From Ailurus styani (taxonomy: Eukaryota > Chordata > Mammalia > Carnivora > Ailuridae): DNA of 64,000 nucleotides. Shown here one piece after another: positions 53,766 through 64,000 of this stretch. Position 1 is the first letter of the stretch. Each line of letters starts with the position of its first letter. Below the pieces are notes generated by a model, which was given only the letters and a program-made list of their open reading frames with translations, searched no databases and was not told the DNA's origin. The stretch covers positions 2,120,878-2,184,877 of the forward strand of contig LNAC01000230.1 in NCBI GenBank assembly GCA_002007465.1. The letters are read 5' to 3'. The translations under genes were made by a program, and so were the position numbers.

Positions 53766-54078
53766 AGCCAAACTACTATAACTCACACAAGAGGAAATAG
53801 AAAAATCTTAACAGACTTGTATTATGCAGAGTTTGAACCAGTAATTTAAAAACTGCTCACAAAGAAAGGCTTGGGATCAAGAGGCTTCACTGGTGAGTTC
53901 TACAAAAATATTTTTAAGATAAATAATAACAATTTTCAGAAACCGTTCCAAAAAATAGAAGAGGGAACACTTCCTAACCCATGTTATGAGGCCAGTATTA
54001 CTCTGACACCAAAATCAGACAAAAATATAGCAAGTGAAGAAAACTAAAGACCAATAACTCTTATAAAACTAGAAACAA

Positions 54079-54285
54079 GGGTCACCTGGGTGGCTCAGTC
54101 AGTTGAGCGTCTCACTCTTGGTTTTGACTCAGGTCATGATCTCAGGGTTCTGGGATCAAGTCCTGCGTCAGGATCCCCACTTAGCAGGGAGTCAGCTTGA
54201 GGATTTCTCTCCCTCTCCCACTGCCCTTCCCCTGCACTCTCTCTCTCTTTCTCTCTCAAGCGGATGAAAAATCTTAAAAAAATAA
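54079..54285 (+). mobile_element. Can-SINE
   Basis: GGGTCACCTGGGTGGCTCAG head; tail degraded to AAGCGGATGAAAAATC. Confidence 0.93.
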
Positions 54286-54357
54286 CCCACTAAAAACAAA
54301 AATCGTCAACAAAATACTGGCAAACCAAATCCAGCAACATATAAAAGGGATTATACA

Positions 54358-54548
54358 GGGGCGCCTGGGTGGCTTAGTCGTTAAGCGTCTGCCTTCAGCT
54401 CAGGTCATGATCCCAGGGTCCTGGGATCAAGTCCCATATCAGGCTCCCTGCTCAACGGGAGGCCTGCTTCTCCCTCTCCCGCTCCCCCTGCTTGTGTTTC
54501 CTCTCGCTGCGTCTCTCTCTGTCAAGTAAATAAATAAAATCTTTTAAA
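54358..54548 (+). mobile_element. Can-SINE in L1
   Basis: Perfect 15-base TSD AAAAGGGATTATACA (54343-54357 and 54549-54563). Confidence 0.98.
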
Positions 54549-54824
54549 AAAAGGGATTATACACCATGACCAAGTGCAATTCATCCCAAGGTTACAAGGT
54601 TGTTTTAACATCCAAAATTCGATTAATCTAGTACACTATATCAGTAGAATAAAAAACAAAGCTTGCCTGATGAGCTCAAGAGATGCAGAAAAAGTACTTG
54701 ACAAAATTCATTATCCCTGAATGATAAAAACACTCAACAAACTAAGAACTGAAGGAATCTTTCTCAAACTGATGAAGGACATCTGTGAAAAACCGACAAC
54801 TGATGTCATACTTAATGGTGAACA

Positions 54825-55080
54825 TTTTTAAAACTTGAAGCATACTTGACATATAACATTGTATAAATTTAAGATGTATAACATGTTGATTTGATACATT
54901 CATATACTGTAATTTGATTGCCATTGGAGCCATAGTTGGCATGTGTGTCACCTCACATAATTATTTCTGTTTTGTGCTGGGAATATTTAAGATCTGGTCT
55001 CCTTAGCAAACGTGATGATTATAATACAATATTGGCGTCTGTATTGACTGTACTGTGCATTAGATCTCCACCCTCAGACT
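54825..55080 (-). mobile_element. L1M 3' UTR fragment, antisense, in L1
   Basis: ATAACATGTTGATTTGATAC, TAATTTGATTGCCATTGGAG and GATGATTATAATACAATATT. It is related to the 3' UTR at 780-960, and splits the fourth long L1. Confidence 0.8.
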
Positions 55081-55133
55081 GTAGGACTTTTATTCAACAT
55101 TGTACAGATGGTTCTAACCAAGGCTGTGGTGAG

Positions 55134-55172
55134 AAAAAAGAAAAAGAAAAAAGAAAAAAAATAAATAAAATG
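55134..55172 (+). repeat. A-rich purine tract
   Basis: GAAAAAAGAAAAAGAAAAAA-type run ending in AAATAAATAAAAT, between L1 parts. It may be the remnant of an A-tail. Confidence 0.7.
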
Positions 55173-56256
55173 TCCATTTCAGCCTCTAGACTGAAAATGA
55201 AGAAGTAAATAAAACTATCTCTATTTGCAGATAACATGATCTCATATACATCAAACCTTAAGGAATACACTAAAAATCTACTAGCACTAATAAATGAGTT
55301 CAGCAAGGTTGTGGACATGGGATCAATGTATAAGAATCGTCTGTCTTTCTATACACTAACAATGAATACACCAAAACTGAAATTAAGAAAATGATTCCAC
55401 TTGCAATAACATCAAGAATAAAAGACCTTGGGATTCAACTTAACAATAGAAGTGCTGGCTTGTGTACACCAAAAACTACCAAATAGTGTTGAAAGAAATT
55501 AAAAATCTTAAAGATTAAAAAATCATCCCATAGTCATACATCAGGAGACTTAGTATTTGTAAGATGGCAATAGTCCTCAAATCGGGGTACAAATTCAGCA
55601 AGGAGTCGACAATCCTCTTTTAAAACTCCAGCTGGTTTTGTTGAAGAATTTTACAAGCTGGTCCTAAAATTCATCCATAAATTCAGAGGACCCAGAATAG
55701 CCAAAACAACCTTGGAAAAGAGGATCAGAGTTGGAGGATTCACGTTTCCTAATTTCAAGACTTACTCCAAAGCTGTAATAATCAAGAGAATGCGGTGCCG
55801 GCATAAGGATAGATACACAGAGCAATGGAAGAGTATCAGAAATAAACTCTCACATTGGTGGCAAACTGATTTGCAACAAGGGTGTCGAGACAATTCAGTG
55901 GGGGAGAGAATGCTGTTTTCAACAAATGGTGCTGGTACAACTGGATATCTACATGCGAAAGGATACATTTGGACTCCTACCTCCCACCATATACAAAAAT
56001 TGATTCAAATTGATCAAAGACTTAAATGTAAGAGCTAAAAGATCCTCTGAACAAAACTGTTGAGCGTGGAATACATAGATTTTCATGAAGTAAAAACATC
56101 AGGTTTTTAGATTTGTAAGAATTAGTTTCCAATTCCCCCAAAATGTACATTCACTTTGTATCTTCAAGCTACTTTCGGTAGACCAGCTGTTTGTCAAATA
56201 GGTCCTTTGCATTTGTGAACTCATCATAGAGGCTATGGTCTAAAATGACCATAATT

Positions 56257-56405
56257 GGGCGCCTGGCTGGCTCAGCGGTTTAAATCCTCTGCCTTCGGCT
56301 CAGGTCATGATCTCAGGGTCCTGGGATCGAGGCCCACATCGGGCTCTCTGCTCGGCAGGGAGCCTGCTTCCTCCTCTCTCTCTGCCTGCCTCTCTGCCTA
56401 CTTGT

Positions 56406-56439
<34 letters not shown>

Positions 56440-56474
56440 AAATAAATAAATAAAATCTTTAAAAATAAATAAAT
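56257..56474 (+). mobile_element. Can-SINE, young mustelid-type
   Basis: Perfect TSD AAAATGACCATAATT (56242-56256 and 56475-56489). (CT)n at 56409-56436. Confidence 0.97.
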
Positions 56475-56489
56475 AAAATGACCATAATT

Positions 56490-56586
56490 TTTTAAAGTAG
56501 GCTCCACGCCCATTGTGGGGCTTGAACTCATGACCCTGAGATTGAGAGTCAAATGCTCTACCTGACTGAGCCAGCCAGATATCCCA
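56490..56586 (-). mobile_element. Short-form Can-SINE, antisense, sharing the same target motif
   Basis: Ends in GAGCCAGCCAGATATCCC, then AAAATGGCCATAAG (56587-56600), a third, diverged copy of the target AAAATGACCATAA. Confidence 0.93.
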
Positions 56587-56600
56587 AAAATGGCCATAAG

Positions 56601-58117
56601 CTTGGAACACCATAATACATATTGGACGTCATCATAAGTTAACCCCCCTTTCCTCAGGGAAAATGGTTTTAAAGCATAGCAGTAACTCGAAATTGTGAAA
56701 TCAAAATTGGATTCCAAATAAGTTAGAGATTTTGTAAGAAATTGAGAAAGTCCTGTTTAATTTGACTGCCCTTTTCTGGTGACATTTTATTTTGAGTTCT
56801 AAAGACTTCTGATTTCTAAAATTTATGTTGGCTCTGTTGGCTGAATATGTAGATAAGTGAGCAAAATTATACAAGACATCCACAATCTTTTGTTTTATGT
56901 TTTGTTCTGCAGTTTCATTATGATCTTTGTAGAAATCAAGAAAATGAATTCAAATTGCTTTTCAAATTAAAGTATCTGAAAGCTAGGAGGAACATTTTTA
57001 GTCGATATGATTTCACCCATCAGTTGATAGACTGTATTAAGCATAATCCCTGGTATGGTCAGGCAGAATCAGCTCCACACTGTTAGAGACCAACACATCT
57101 CGGAGCAGAATTTCCTCTTTTGTTCAAATACAGGGCATTTTAGTTGTGACCTCCAAATCAAGAAATCTAACGGTATTCAAAGAGCAATCAAGAGAGTGAT
57201 GCAAATAATGGGTGTTTGTTGCTGTGGGATACGAAGCAAAATCAGTAGCCGCCAACGTAGAGTGAACTTTTGTGTCTTTTTGGAAGACTAAAAACTTTGG
57301 ATTGACGTGTAAGGCCTATCTGTCTCATCCAGAACTTCTGAGATTCAGGCTCTGTATGGGCTTTCACATCCCCTTCTCCAGCACGCCTAGTCCCCAGTTC
57401 TTTTCAGCTCATTTTTTCAGAAGGCTGTGTTTTGGTTGTTTACCTCCCTAACCTAGTTGTATGTGTTCTTCCATCTGTCGTCAAAATAACATAGTCCTTT
57501 AGCTTTCTCTTTGGATGCTTTCTGGGTCAAGCTGGGGTTGGTATTGTGATTGTTTTCAGTTTCTTTATCTGAACACTTAGAATACATGTACAATATTCCT
57601 AATATTAAAAATTAAAGTAGCACTATCTCCACACAAATCACAAGAGCTATTCCACAGGCAGTCCAGGACAGACTGTCACAGGTCATGCTTGCAATGTTCT
57701 TAACTTGCAAACTTAAGTTGCTTCCCTCCAAGTGAGCAACAATGGCTGATCCGCTATTGGGAACTGGAAGTCATGGTCAGGGTTGATGGTGGTTGTGGAT
57801 AGATAATCTATACCATATCTATTTGACACTGAAAAGAGAGTTGCTTTCAACTCCCATTTTTGGAGCCATGGTTTGGGTTTCATACCTTTCCCCCCAAACA
57901 TAAGCAACCATCACTGAAAATGGATGAGCTAGAGGTCTGGCCAGGGTGCTATGGAAGCCCTGGAGGTGAGCTTTACCCAACCAAAGGGTGAGTGAAGCTT
58001 CTGGAAAGCTACGGGCTGACACCTGAATAGCTTCCTGAAGGCTGCAATGACCTAGCTAGTCCAAAAGGAGTTGTAAAGGAGTTTGGGAAGGCAAGAACAC
58101 CATGAGTAAAGACACAG
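56601..58117. other. Repeat-poor unassigned DNA
   Basis: About 1.5 kb with no recognised repeat. A 78-codon frame at 57055-57291 and others lack homology and codon signals. A TTTTGTTCTGCAG near 56902 resembles a splice acceptor, but no exon can be supported. Confidence 0.45.
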
Positions 58118-58530
58118 AGGACGGACCTAGATGGTATTATGCTGAGTGAAATAAGTCAGACAGAGAAAGACAAATATCATATGAGCTCGCTTACATGTGG
58201 AATCTAAGACTAAATAGACAAAGCAAAAACAGACCCATAAATACAGAGGACAAACTGGTGATTGCCAGGCGGAATGGAGGTGGTGATGGGGCAACATGGG
58301 TGAAGGGGCATGGGAGGTACAGTCTTCCAGTTATGCAATGAATAAGTCATAGGGATGGAAGGCACGGCATAGGAATATAGTCAGTGGTATCATAATAGTG
58401 CTGTTTGGGGACAGGTGGCAGCTACATTTGTGGTGAGCACAGCATAACATATACACTTGTCAAATCGCTATGTCATACACCTGAGTCTAATGGAACATTG
58501 TGTGTCAACTAGACTTCAAAAGAGAAAGAA
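58118..58530 (+). mobile_element. Carnivoran L1 3' end, sense
   Basis: ATTATGCTGAGTGAAATAAG, TCATATGAGCTCGCTTACAT, CAAACTGGTGATTGCCAGGC, ATCGCTATGTCATACACCTG and AACATTGTGTGTCAACTAGA, then a GAAA-rich tail. It is the least diverged L1 here, 5'-truncated. Confidence 0.92.
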
Positions 58531-58680
58531 AGAAAGACAAGCTTATTGAAATAATAAAAAAGAAACAAAGGCTTTTTGTCTCTCTATTCCGCTTCTCAGA
58601 AAAACTGGAGATCATTATTAGCTCCTCGTAAGTGGTATAAGATAAAACAAAATACTCCATACTACCTCCTGTAAAGCTAG
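58531..58680. other. Unassigned DNA
   Basis: No recognised repeat or gene. Confidence 0.5.
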
Positions 58681-58885
58681 CTCTTATAGTTTTTATTGTG
58701 CTCTATGGGCCAGGAACTGTGCTAAGTGCGGTATGTGGATTATCTTATGCAATCCTCGAAAAAAATCCTTGAGAAAGGTACTTCCATCATTCTCAGGTTA
58801 CAGATGAGGAAATCAAGGCACTAAGAAGTTAATCTGAAATCAGGATTCGTGCCCAGGCCATTTGGGTTTTTGCCTCCCAGTAGAG
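58681..58885 (-). mobile_element. MIR, antisense
   Basis: GGGCCAGGAACTGTGCTAAG, GGTTACAGATGAGGAAATCA and AATCAGGATTCGTGCCCAGG. Confidence 0.82.
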
Positions 58886-59190
58886 TTACATCTCACTGTG
58901 GATAATGGCTCCCTCAAATCTTAGTCATGTGTAATTCTTTGAGATTTTAGACTGATTATCATACTATTTGAGATTAGTGTAGCCCTTTCTGGTTTTGTTA
59001 TTTAACCAACAGCCAAAGTAAGACCAAAAGGAACAAAGATGCTCAAGATCACCCAGGACCTGGTGACACCTGTCTTTACTATATGTGCCTAAGAACGATA
59101 TTGATCAGAAGGAAGTCTCTCGGGCCCACAGATGTAATTGACAAAATGCCCAGGAGGTGTTTGTTTTCGTTTCCCGCTTGAAGGCTGAAG
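58886..59190. other. Unassigned DNA
   Basis: No recognised repeat or gene. Confidence 0.5.
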
Positions 59191-59191
59191 G

Positions 59192-59312
59192 CTAGTGGTT
59201 TTCAAACCTTTGCATGTACTGACTGCAGTCTTAGCTGGGGAGCTTGTTAAAAATAAAGTTGGTGGACCCCCATGTCATGTCTGTGCCAGAATTACTGTAG
59301 TCAGGCTTGGGC
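59192..59312 (+). mobile_element. MER5-type (hAT-Charlie) DNA transposon relic
   Basis: AGTGGTTTTCAAACCTTTGC and GGGGAGCTTGTTAAAAATAA, then GGTGGACCCCCATGTC. This is an internally deleted, non-autonomous element. Confidence 0.75.
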
Positions 59313-59439
59313 TGCTGCATTACTAACCAATTCCTGAAATGTTTTCATTCCATTCCAAAGGTACTTGTCCCCATTCTTCAGGATATTCTCTTCCCCATTC
59401 TCCCTTTCTCCTCTTTTCCATTCCCCATTCTCCGTGGTC

Positions 59440-59550
59440 TTTCCCTGATTAAATATTTATTGAATATCTACTCTAGGCACAGAGTTCTCCGGGCTGGGGA
59501 TGGAGAAGCAAATGTGGCAAAACAAAGCCCCTCCCTCAATGGATACAGAT
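59440..59550. mobile_element. Possible L2/MIR-type relic
   Basis: AATATTTATTGAATATCTACT, GGCTGGGGATGGAGAAGCAA and AAAGCCCCTCCCTCAATGGA follow the order of a common ancient SINE/LINE end. 59313-59439 is unassigned. Confidence 0.5.
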
Positions 59551-59566
59551 AAAAAACACATAAGCA

Positions 59567-59756
59567 GGGCCCCTGGGTGGCTCAGTGGGTTAAAGCCTCT
59601 GCCTTTGGCTCAGGTCATGATCTCAGGGTCCTGGAATCGAGCCTCGCATCAGGTTCTCTGCTCAGCGGGGAGCCTGCTTCCTCCTCTCTCTCTGCCTGCC
59701 TTTCAGCCTCCTTGTGATCTCTCCCCCTCTGTGAAATAAATAAATAAAATCTTTAA
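59567..59756 (+). mobile_element. Can-SINE, young mustelid-type
   Basis: TSD AAAAAACACATAAGCA (59551-59566) versus AAAAAACACAGAAGCA (59757-59772). Confidence 0.97.
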
Positions 59757-59784
59757 AAAAAACACAGAAGCAAGTAAATAAGAA

Positions 59785-60045
59785 GCAGTGCCACATAGTG
59801 ATTAAGAGTTTGGCTTCTGGAGTCAAAACAAATGTAGGCGTGACATGTGGTTCTTCTTCTTCCTAGCTGTGTCACACTGGGCAAGCTACTTAATTGCTCA
59901 ACAGTCTCTTCCTCTGTAAAATGGGACTAATAATACTCCCTGCACCTCATGGCTATTGTAAGAATTGAATAAGATAACGCACATAAAGTACTTAGCAGAG
60001 TGCCTAGTACACTGTCGTCGGAAGTCAGTTAACTCTTATTATTTT
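59785..60045 (+). mobile_element. MIR, sense, nearly complete
   Basis: ATAGTGATTAAGAGTTTGGC, TTCCTAGCTGTGTCACACTG, GGCAAGCTACTTAATTGC, CCTCTGTAAAATGGGACTAA, TGCCTAGTACACTGTCG. Confidence 0.9.
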
Positions 60046-60489
60046 GCAAGCATCAGCACTATAAAGCTTAATTCCCCAATATTGCCATTGATATATTACA
60101 CTCAGCTTCTGCGTTTATTTAACATCCAATAAAAAACGTCTTAGGGAAGTCCACGTGCCTCTAAAGCATTTCCCTCTGCCACAGTCACTAGTTTCCTGGG
60201 CAGATTCTGTACCGTGCCCAGCGTTAAACTGTCTAACAAGAGGAAACATCAAAGTCTGCCAAGGCTCCTAACTCATCAGTTAGGTACCAGAGTAGCTCCA
60301 TAGTCTGGACTAAGTAAAGGGTGCTCTAAAACCTCACCAATACACTAAGTGGAATTTAAATAAACAAACAACCAAAACTAAGTAGACTAGCATAAGGGGC
60401 CAAATTCTGGCAGCCAACATTAGCAAGTTGACCAATGAGATGATATGGTGGTTAAGGGATACACAGGAAAAAGAACTGTCCTTCGTATG
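60046..60489. other. Unassigned DNA
   Basis: No recognised repeat or gene. Confidence 0.5.
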
Positions 60490-60665
60490 TGTTGGGGCAA
60501 GAATATTCACATACAGCATTATCTGTCCTTGTGCTCTGTAACAGCTTTGCAAGTAATATCAATCTCATCTGACCGATGTGTAAACTAAGGCTCAGAGAAG
60601 TCCAATGAATAGTCCAAGGTAACTCTGCTAGTTAGGGGCAAGGGCTCTTCTGACTCGTATGCAGC
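60490..60665 (-). mobile_element. MIR, antisense, diverged
   Basis: GTGTAAACTAAGGCTCAGAG, GTCCAAGGTAACTCTGCTAG and GGGGCAAGGGCTCTTCTGAC. Confidence 0.72.
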
Positions 60666-60715
60666 ATCTCACACAAATAAAAAGCACTTTTTCCCCCCCA
60701 CAGAAACATTTATCT

Positions 60716-60826
60716 TTTTAAAAAAGATTTTATTTTAAGTAATCTCTACAGCCAAAGTGGGGCTCGAACTTACATCCTTGAGACCGAGAGTCGCACGCTG
60801 CACCAACTGAGTCAGCCAGGTGCCCC
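60716..60826 (-). mobile_element. Short-form Can-SINE, antisense
   Basis: Flanked by CACAGAAACATTTA (about 60699) and CACGGAAATATTTA (about 60828). Confidence 0.94.
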
Positions 60827-60842
60827 TTCACGGAAATATTTA

Positions 60843-61384
60843 AAAGGCAGAAGCTGTCCATTTTACAAATAAAAAATAAGAAATGTAAAATGTATCCAAT
60901 ATACAAAAGGCAAATAGACTTCAGTTTCATATGGGCGGCATTTACTTCTTATTGCACAAGATGTGGTTGTAATTTTCCATTTGTTTGTATTACTTGATTA
61001 AGGTCTGTCGGCCACTACACCAAAATGGACTGTGTCCATTTTCATCTAACATGTCGTAGGTGATCAATATGAACTTGATGAATGAATGAATGGTCCACTG
61101 GTGTTGATCATAGCTAGAAGGGAGGTCACAGGCATGTAGTTGAATTTAGCCTTTATTTTAGGCAGGAGCAGAAATACAAGAGGTATCTTACACAGAAACA
61201 TTGACGATGGGAAAAGGAATTACTTTTTAGTTGCTGGAAAGGATGAATTTGCTTGTACTGAACTTAGTGATTGAGCTCAAGGACAGGACCAAGCTAAGCA
61301 GAACAGATGGAGTTGCTAAGCAGTTGTTTACAGGGCGAACTCAAGATACTGTTTCAATTCTACAGAAGAGAATGGAAGGCAGTT
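60843..61384. other. Unassigned DNA
   Basis: GATGAATGAATGAATGG at 61078-61094 may be the end of an L2 or MIR. Otherwise nothing recognised. Confidence 0.45.
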
Positions 61385-61557
61385 TCTTAATGTGTGATCC
61401 TCAACAGATCTGCATCAGAATATCTGGGAAGATTAAGAAGGCATCTTCCTGAACCCACTATAGCATCCAGCTGGTGTGGGGGTGGTGCCAAAAATTTTTG
61501 CATTTTTCACAAGCTCCCCAGGTAATTCTCACTTCCAAATTTTGAGAATCACAATAG
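61385..61557 (+). mobile_element. MER5-type (hAT-Charlie) DNA transposon relic
   Basis: ATGTGTGATCCTCAACAGAT, CTGCATCAGAATATCTGGGA, AAGCTCCCCAGGTAATTCTC and TTTTGAGAATCACA, the terminal region. Second MER5-type copy in the window. Confidence 0.78.
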
Positions 61558-61784
61558 ACCTGCAGCAGGTCTAAGACTCCGACCAGGGAAAAGTCTGCAT
61601 TATAAGGGAAGAAGCGAAAACCTCCAGGAACAGACTGGAAAAGCAGCCAGAGAGCAGGAGTCAAGAGTGCCCATTAAGAGCCAAAGACGGTGACAGTTTA
61701 AGAATAAGGAAACTGCCCCAAATGTCAAATGTCACAGAAATGTCAAGAATGAAGATGGAGAAAAGTCGTGAGGATGGAATCCTG
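61558..61784. other. Unassigned DNA
   Basis: No recognised repeat or gene. Confidence 0.5.
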
Positions 61785-62080
61785 ATTTTTCTGGGCCTGG
61801 GCCTGTCCTTCAAGATCCAGGTCAAAACATTTCCTCCCCAAGGATGTATTTCCTGCTCCGCTGGACAGTGCCCACTAATCTTTGTGGTATGTAATTCCAT
61901 TAGAACATTTTGTCTCTTGTACTGAAATTCAGTTTTTCTTCCTCCTTAGAAATACCAGGTTTTCATCCTCATTAGCCTGAGAATTCCTTGAAGGCAGGAG
62001 CTCTTTCTTATTTCTTTTCAAATCTCCAGTGTCTTCCATAGTACCTAGCATTAGGAGAGTATGTATGCCTGCTGAATGTG
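61785..62080 (+). mobile_element. L2 LINE 3' end, sense
   Basis: AAGATCCAGGTCAAAACATTT, CCTGAGAATTCCTTGAAGGC, AGGAGCTCTTTCTTA and AGTACCTAGCATTAGG follow the L2 3' UTR order. Confidence 0.7.
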
Positions 62081-62467
62081 AGATTGGGAAGGAATCGGAG
62101 GCTGAGAACACAGTCTTCGAGCGAAGGTAGAGGAATCTTAAGTGTTTGAAGGCAAACGAGAACAGGGAATAAGTAGAGAAGCAGTTCATCTAGAGCATGC
62201 AAGAGACGTGATTAAAACCACAGCCTTAGCTTTAAAAAGCTGGAAGGACAATTCTTTCTGAGTCTTGAAGGAAGCAGTAAAGGGTGGGTGTACATGGTAA
62301 AGTCACTCAGCTCAGATGGCCCAACTCTAAGTAAGTCAGGAAGTTACAGGCCTTTGCTGCGAATGAGGTCCAGAAAGCGGAATCCAGAGCCTGAAGAAGG
62401 ACTGGAAGAGTGTCGGTGGGAGTGTGCTGGTTGATCAATAAGAGATGAAGAGATCCTGTGCTATACA
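62081..62467. other. Unassigned DNA
   Basis: No recognised repeat or gene. Confidence 0.5.
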
Positions 62468-62480
62468 CTCAGGCATTGTT

Positions 62481-62687
62481 TTTTTTTTTTTAAAGATTTT
62501 ATTTATTCATTTGACACAGAGAGAGAGATTACAAGTAGGTAGAGAGGCAGGCAGAGAGAGAGAGGAGAGAGGAGGAAGCAGGCTCCCTGCTGAGCAGGGA
62601 GCCTGATGTGGGCCTCGATCCCAGGACCCTGGGATCATGACCTGAGCCGAAGGCAGCGGCTTTAACCCACTGAGCCACCCAGGCGCC
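62481..62687 (-). mobile_element. Can-SINE, antisense, young mustelid-type
   Basis: Perfect 13-base TSD CTCAGGCATTGTT (62468-62480 and 62688-62700). The only SINE in the last 3 kb. Confidence 0.97.
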
Positions 62688-62799
62688 CTCAGGCATTGTT
62701 AATAGCATATTATCGCAATCTGACTCTTTCCTGTAGCCCTTGAAATAACAGGCTGCATCTATCAGTCATGCTAATTGAAACTGCCTAGCAGACCTGGGG

Positions 62800-63195
62800 C
62801 CTGAAACTCACTAGGGCTGCTGAGCTCTTCCTCTCTGGAACATTTCCTGCACTTCCTTTCCACTTCTTAAGGCACGTGCTACAGTCCATCTCCTATCACA
62901 GCCATTTGGTTTTTTCCTTGTTATATGGTAAATAGTTGAGGGCAAAGGCTGTGTCTTATTCACCGTTGTGTTGTACCCTTCACATAGCGCTTTGAACGTG
63001 ATAGGTGGCAAATGGCTGAACCAGGCACACGCCTTTCTATAGCATTTATCTCACCAGAATGTGTTTGTTTGCTTCTTTGTCTCCGTTTGTAGACCATGGA
63101 CTTGAGGTTAGGGATTGAGTTCATCTGTGTCTCTTTTGTGTTTGGAATTTAGTAGTTTCGCAGATGTTTATTGAATCAAATCGTTGAAATGAGTG
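62800..63195 (+). mobile_element. One or two L2 LINE 3' ends, sense
   Basis: First: GAGGGCAAAGGCTGTGTCTTA with CACATAGCGCTTTGAACG (62938-63000). Second: TAGACCATGGACTTGAGGTTA, ATTTAGTAGTTTCGCAGATG, TTTATTGAATCAAAT (63090-63180). Both have L2 3' UTR order, strongly diverged. Confidence 0.6.
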
Positions 63196-63664
63196 CATAG
63201 ATGAAAGAACGATAGCAAAATGCGGGGATTCGGTGGGGGGGGGGATCTAGAAAGAGGACACAGTGCACAGGCACTACATTTTGTCACTTTCCACATGTTC
63301 TGGATCTTATGTAAATTGCCAGCCTCTTCCTTTCACCGTAGAGGGCCTGAGTAAAAGGGCTAAGGGTCCCGAGCAGCTAAATGACTGCTTTGTCCAACCT
63401 TATTTGATACCTGTTTGTACTGGATACAGCGTTACATGAACATGGTCACTGTTTCTTTAGGATTACAATTTAAGGTTGACATTGCAGGGAAGAATAAAAA
63501 GAATGATGATACAGCATCGTAACAGCCTTGGATTGCAACAATGTAAATCCACCACGCCCCCACCCCTTACAGGGAAAATAGCCACATGAAAGACATCTTT
63601 AAATTTTTACCGGTTTGTTACGACTTTTTTTCCCCCCAAACCACTGGCTTTTAGTCCGTGAGTG
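63196..63664. other. Unassigned DNA
   Basis: G-run at 63234-63244. No recognised repeat or gene. Confidence 0.5.
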
Positions 63665-63905
63665 TAGGAGAAAATAACAAAAGCTGACCCTCACAAAGGG
63701 CATACTATGTGCCCAAGTGTTATTCTACGTGATTTACATGTATTAACTCATTTCTCCTAACAGCTCTATGAGACGGATACCATTGTGATCTCCATTTTGG
63801 ACGTGCTGAAACTGAGGGACTGAGAGGTAATGCAACGTGCTCAAGGTCACAGAACCAGAAGTGGGGGAGCTGGGATTCAAACCCAAGCAGTCGGGCTCCA
63901 TACAT
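63665..63905 (-). mobile_element. MIR, antisense, nearly complete
   Basis: GGGCATACTATGTGCCCAAG, ATTAACTCATTTCTCCTAAC, AGCTCTATGAGACGGATACC, GCTCAAGGTCACAGAACCAG and TGGGATTCAAACCCAAGCAG. Confidence 0.9.
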
Positions 63906-64000
63906 CAAAGAGGAAAGCGCTCGGTTAGCTGTCGCGTTTACCTGTGTTGAGTTACAAAGAAAATCACTTATCTTTTTCTGATTATGATAATCTCCGCATT

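Larger units (their letters stand above)
52442..56110 (+). mobile_element. Fourth long decayed L1, sense
   Basis: Linker region at 52442-52686, endonuclease to RT at 53050-54820 (CATAAAATAGACAAATTATT; AAACCAAATCCAGCAACATA), RT palm and ORF2 C-terminus at 55170-56110 (CTATCTCTATTTGCAGATAA; GGTGCTGGTACAACTGGATA). Interrupted by seven SINEs and an antisense L1 3' UTR piece. The RT active-site segment reads F-A-D-N, so the second catalytic Asp is lost. Confidence 0.9.

Noticed and set aside
57055..57291. 78-codon frame in repeat-poor DNA, possible small gene or exon
   Set aside because: No homology I recognise, no codon bias, no start context or flanking splice-site pair. Its length is expected by chance over this much sequence.

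Overview
This window is non-coding DNA from a caniform carnivoran, most likely a mustelid. I find no intact protein-coding gene, no RNA gene and no exon I can defend. The diagnosis rests on about 80 copies of the carnivore-specific, tRNA-Lys-derived Can-SINE (SINEC). Their heads read GGCGCCTGGGTGGCTCAG, followed by a CT-rich block and an AAATAAATAAATAAAATCTT tail. Many carry the youngest-looking form (TTAAAGCCTCTGCCTTCGGC ... CTGCCTACTTGTGATCTCTC), which I associate with Mustelidae and close relatives. A carnivoran L1 3' end is also present. The open reading frames are short and are nearly all shadows of Can-SINEs and decayed L1.

Layout. 0-4.2 kb: 650 bases of unassigned DNA, then an old antisense L1 holding two other L1 fragments and one SINE. 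4.2-12 kb: mixed unique DNA, about ten SINEs, an antisense MLT1 LTR and an LTR-like relic. 12-17.7 kb: dense SINEs and L1 3' ends, with several insertions inside insertions. 17.7-24.1 kb: one long sense-strand L1 carrying about ten SINEs and a small second L1. 24.1-27 kb: the longest repeat-poor stretch, with a small minisatellite. 27-35.1 kb: L1 pieces, an antisense LTR-like element, then another long L1 carrying two MLT1 LTRs and SINEs. 35.1-45.9 kb: unique DNA, MIRs, SINE clusters and two very old CR1/L3-like LINE remnants. 45.9-56.1 kb: two more long sense L1s; the first is split by a retroposed pseudogene of RPP25L (RNase P/MRP subunit p25-like), the only cellular-gene-derived sequence I recognise. 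56.1-64 kb: repeat-poorer DNA with old MIR, L2 and MER5 relics and only a few SINEs.

No genes act together here. The content is a stratigraphy of retrotransposition: CR1/L3, L2, MIR and MER5 at the base, then L1M-type LINEs and MLT1 LTRs, then waves of Can-SINE and carnivoran L1. L1 enzymes probably mobilised both the SINEs and the RPP25L copy; A-rich tails and 11-19 base target-site duplications (TSDs) support this. I found no previously undescribed biological system. The items most worth a second look are the RPP25L retrocopy with an apparently unspliced leader, a fold-back SINE lacking A-tails, repeated insertion into the same target motif, and two repeat-free intervals that could hold conserved regulatory DNA. 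Family names come from recognition by eye, not a database search; boundaries without a stated TSD are good to about 10-30 bases.
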